A DNA stretch of 64,000 nt from Flaccisagitta enflata (Eukaryota > Chaetognatha > Sagittoidea > Aphragmophora), in contig OZ231127.1 of NCBI GenBank assembly GCA_965153355.1, positions 6,076,001 to 6,140,000 on the forward strand, read 5' to 3'. Made by a program: the position numbers and the translations under genes. Positions 63,075-64,000 of this stretch are shown here, piece after piece. Each line of letters starts with the position of its first letter. Position 1 is the first letter of the stretch. The notes beneath the pieces were generated by a model. It worked only from the letters and a program-made list of their open reading frames with translations, made no database searches and was not told the origin of the DNA.

Positions 63075-64000
63075 GTTTGCTGTCATTGGATAAAAAGTAT
63101 TGTATTTTTTTTAATTTGATAAGGTTAATATGGTGATATTAGAAAATAAAAAACATATCTAGAATCGTAAGACGCTCACCTTTAAAATGACTATAGACTT
63201 GACATAATGTTTATATCAAACAAAAATCGTTTATTCTAAATGTAATAACAAAAAAGTGAGAAAAAACAAAAAAATATCCTTGAAGAGAGTCTTGTAAAGC
63301 CTAACCATGCGCAATTAATGATTTAAAATATTGACTTGTTTCTCTGGAACCTCGTACAGCATGCTGTGACAATGATTCAAGCAAAATTTGAGAAACTCAT
63401 CCTATTTTCTTAATAATTTCTTAAACATATGAAATATCAAAACCTTGCTTTGGCCAACTTCCTGTGCTTGCATCAAGCAGCACACTGAGATTCAACTACC
63501 CCTGATATATATCTATGCGTGTGCAAAAGCTCAATATGATCTGTAGAGTCAGCTAGAGTCAGCTCGCGTTCAAATATTTTCTTCAAATATGCAAATTAAG
63601 TAAATGCAAAACGAAATTTATTTGGTAATGATCAGAGAAAGAGAAAGAGAGAGAGAGAGGGAGACAAGCACGAAGATAAAAATGCAGGAAAAGATTGGTA
63701 TAAATAAATTCCTTACTTCAGATTGTGAATTTATATAACACGGTAATTTTCCTGGTTCCCCTGAATTTAATAATTTTCTTTGTTTTTATAATACTCAGGT
63801 TTAATCATGTTTTATGATTTCTTTGTTTTGAGCAATCTAAGTAAAAAAAAATAAGAAAACAGATAGCTCAGCAATATCTACAAAAATCTACAAGCATCTC
63901 TCTCTCTTCATCCTTCTCTCTCTCTCTATCTCTCTCTCTTTCTCACTAGTTTTAATCAGCAACTTTGTTTTTATCCACAGAACAGATAGGCGGCAAAATA
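63075..64000. other. No gene seen
   Basis: AT-rich sequence with short GA-rich (63636-63661) and CT-rich (63896-63945) runs. No exon, element or RNA gene is identifiable. Confidence 0.6.

Overview
This is animal (metazoan) nuclear DNA, not bacterial. The evidence is small coding exons flanked by GT..AG introns with pyrimidine tracts and TACTAAC-like branch points, AATAAA signals, a secreted PAN/Apple-domain gene, fossil Tc1/mariner and LINE sequences, and very many microsatellites and minisatellites. I cannot name the species. The abundance of (GA)n, (CA)n and (GTCY)n-cored elements suggests an invertebrate. Most long open frames here are readings through simple repeats and are not reported as genes.

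Layout. 0-5 kb: a possible acidic last exon (588-795), a possible 63-residue coding block (3635-3826) and many (GA/CT)n tracts. 5-16 kb: mostly mobile-element debris, comprising Helitron-like (GTCY)n elements ('family A'), a 115-bp tandem array around a hairpin element carrying minisatellites ('family D', 8.8-11.6 kb), (TTTC)n, and a frameshifted Tc1/mariner transposase (15.05-15.39 kb). 16-26.5 kb: a dense microsatellite field with a few weak exon candidates. 27.2-29.9 kb: a three-exon gene on + for a 113-residue secreted PAN/Apple-like protein. 30.0-32.5 kb: the last two exons of a single-pass membrane protein on -, preceded by nine tandem copies of its own 3' splice site (to 33.3 kb). 33.8-35.6 kb: one family A element inflated by three successive minisatellites. 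37.8-57.3 kb: three phase-compatible + exons ending an unidentified protein, with an 18.7-kb intron full of elements, five long inverted repeats (44-55 kb) and a truncated LINE reverse transcriptase (55.5-56.0 kb). 57.9-60.1 kb: a CAG-rich block. 62.56 to about 59.8 kb: the first three exons of a HEAT/ARM-like protein on -. 63.1-64 kb: no gene seen.

How the pieces relate. The PAN gene and the membrane-protein gene converge at 29.7-30.0 kb. The + gene ending at 57.3 kb and the HEAT-like gene also point at each other, with the CAG-rich block between them. I see no operon-like or pathway relationship. The most unusual object is the array of duplicated 3' splice sites at 32.45-33.33 kb, where every unit length is a multiple of three.
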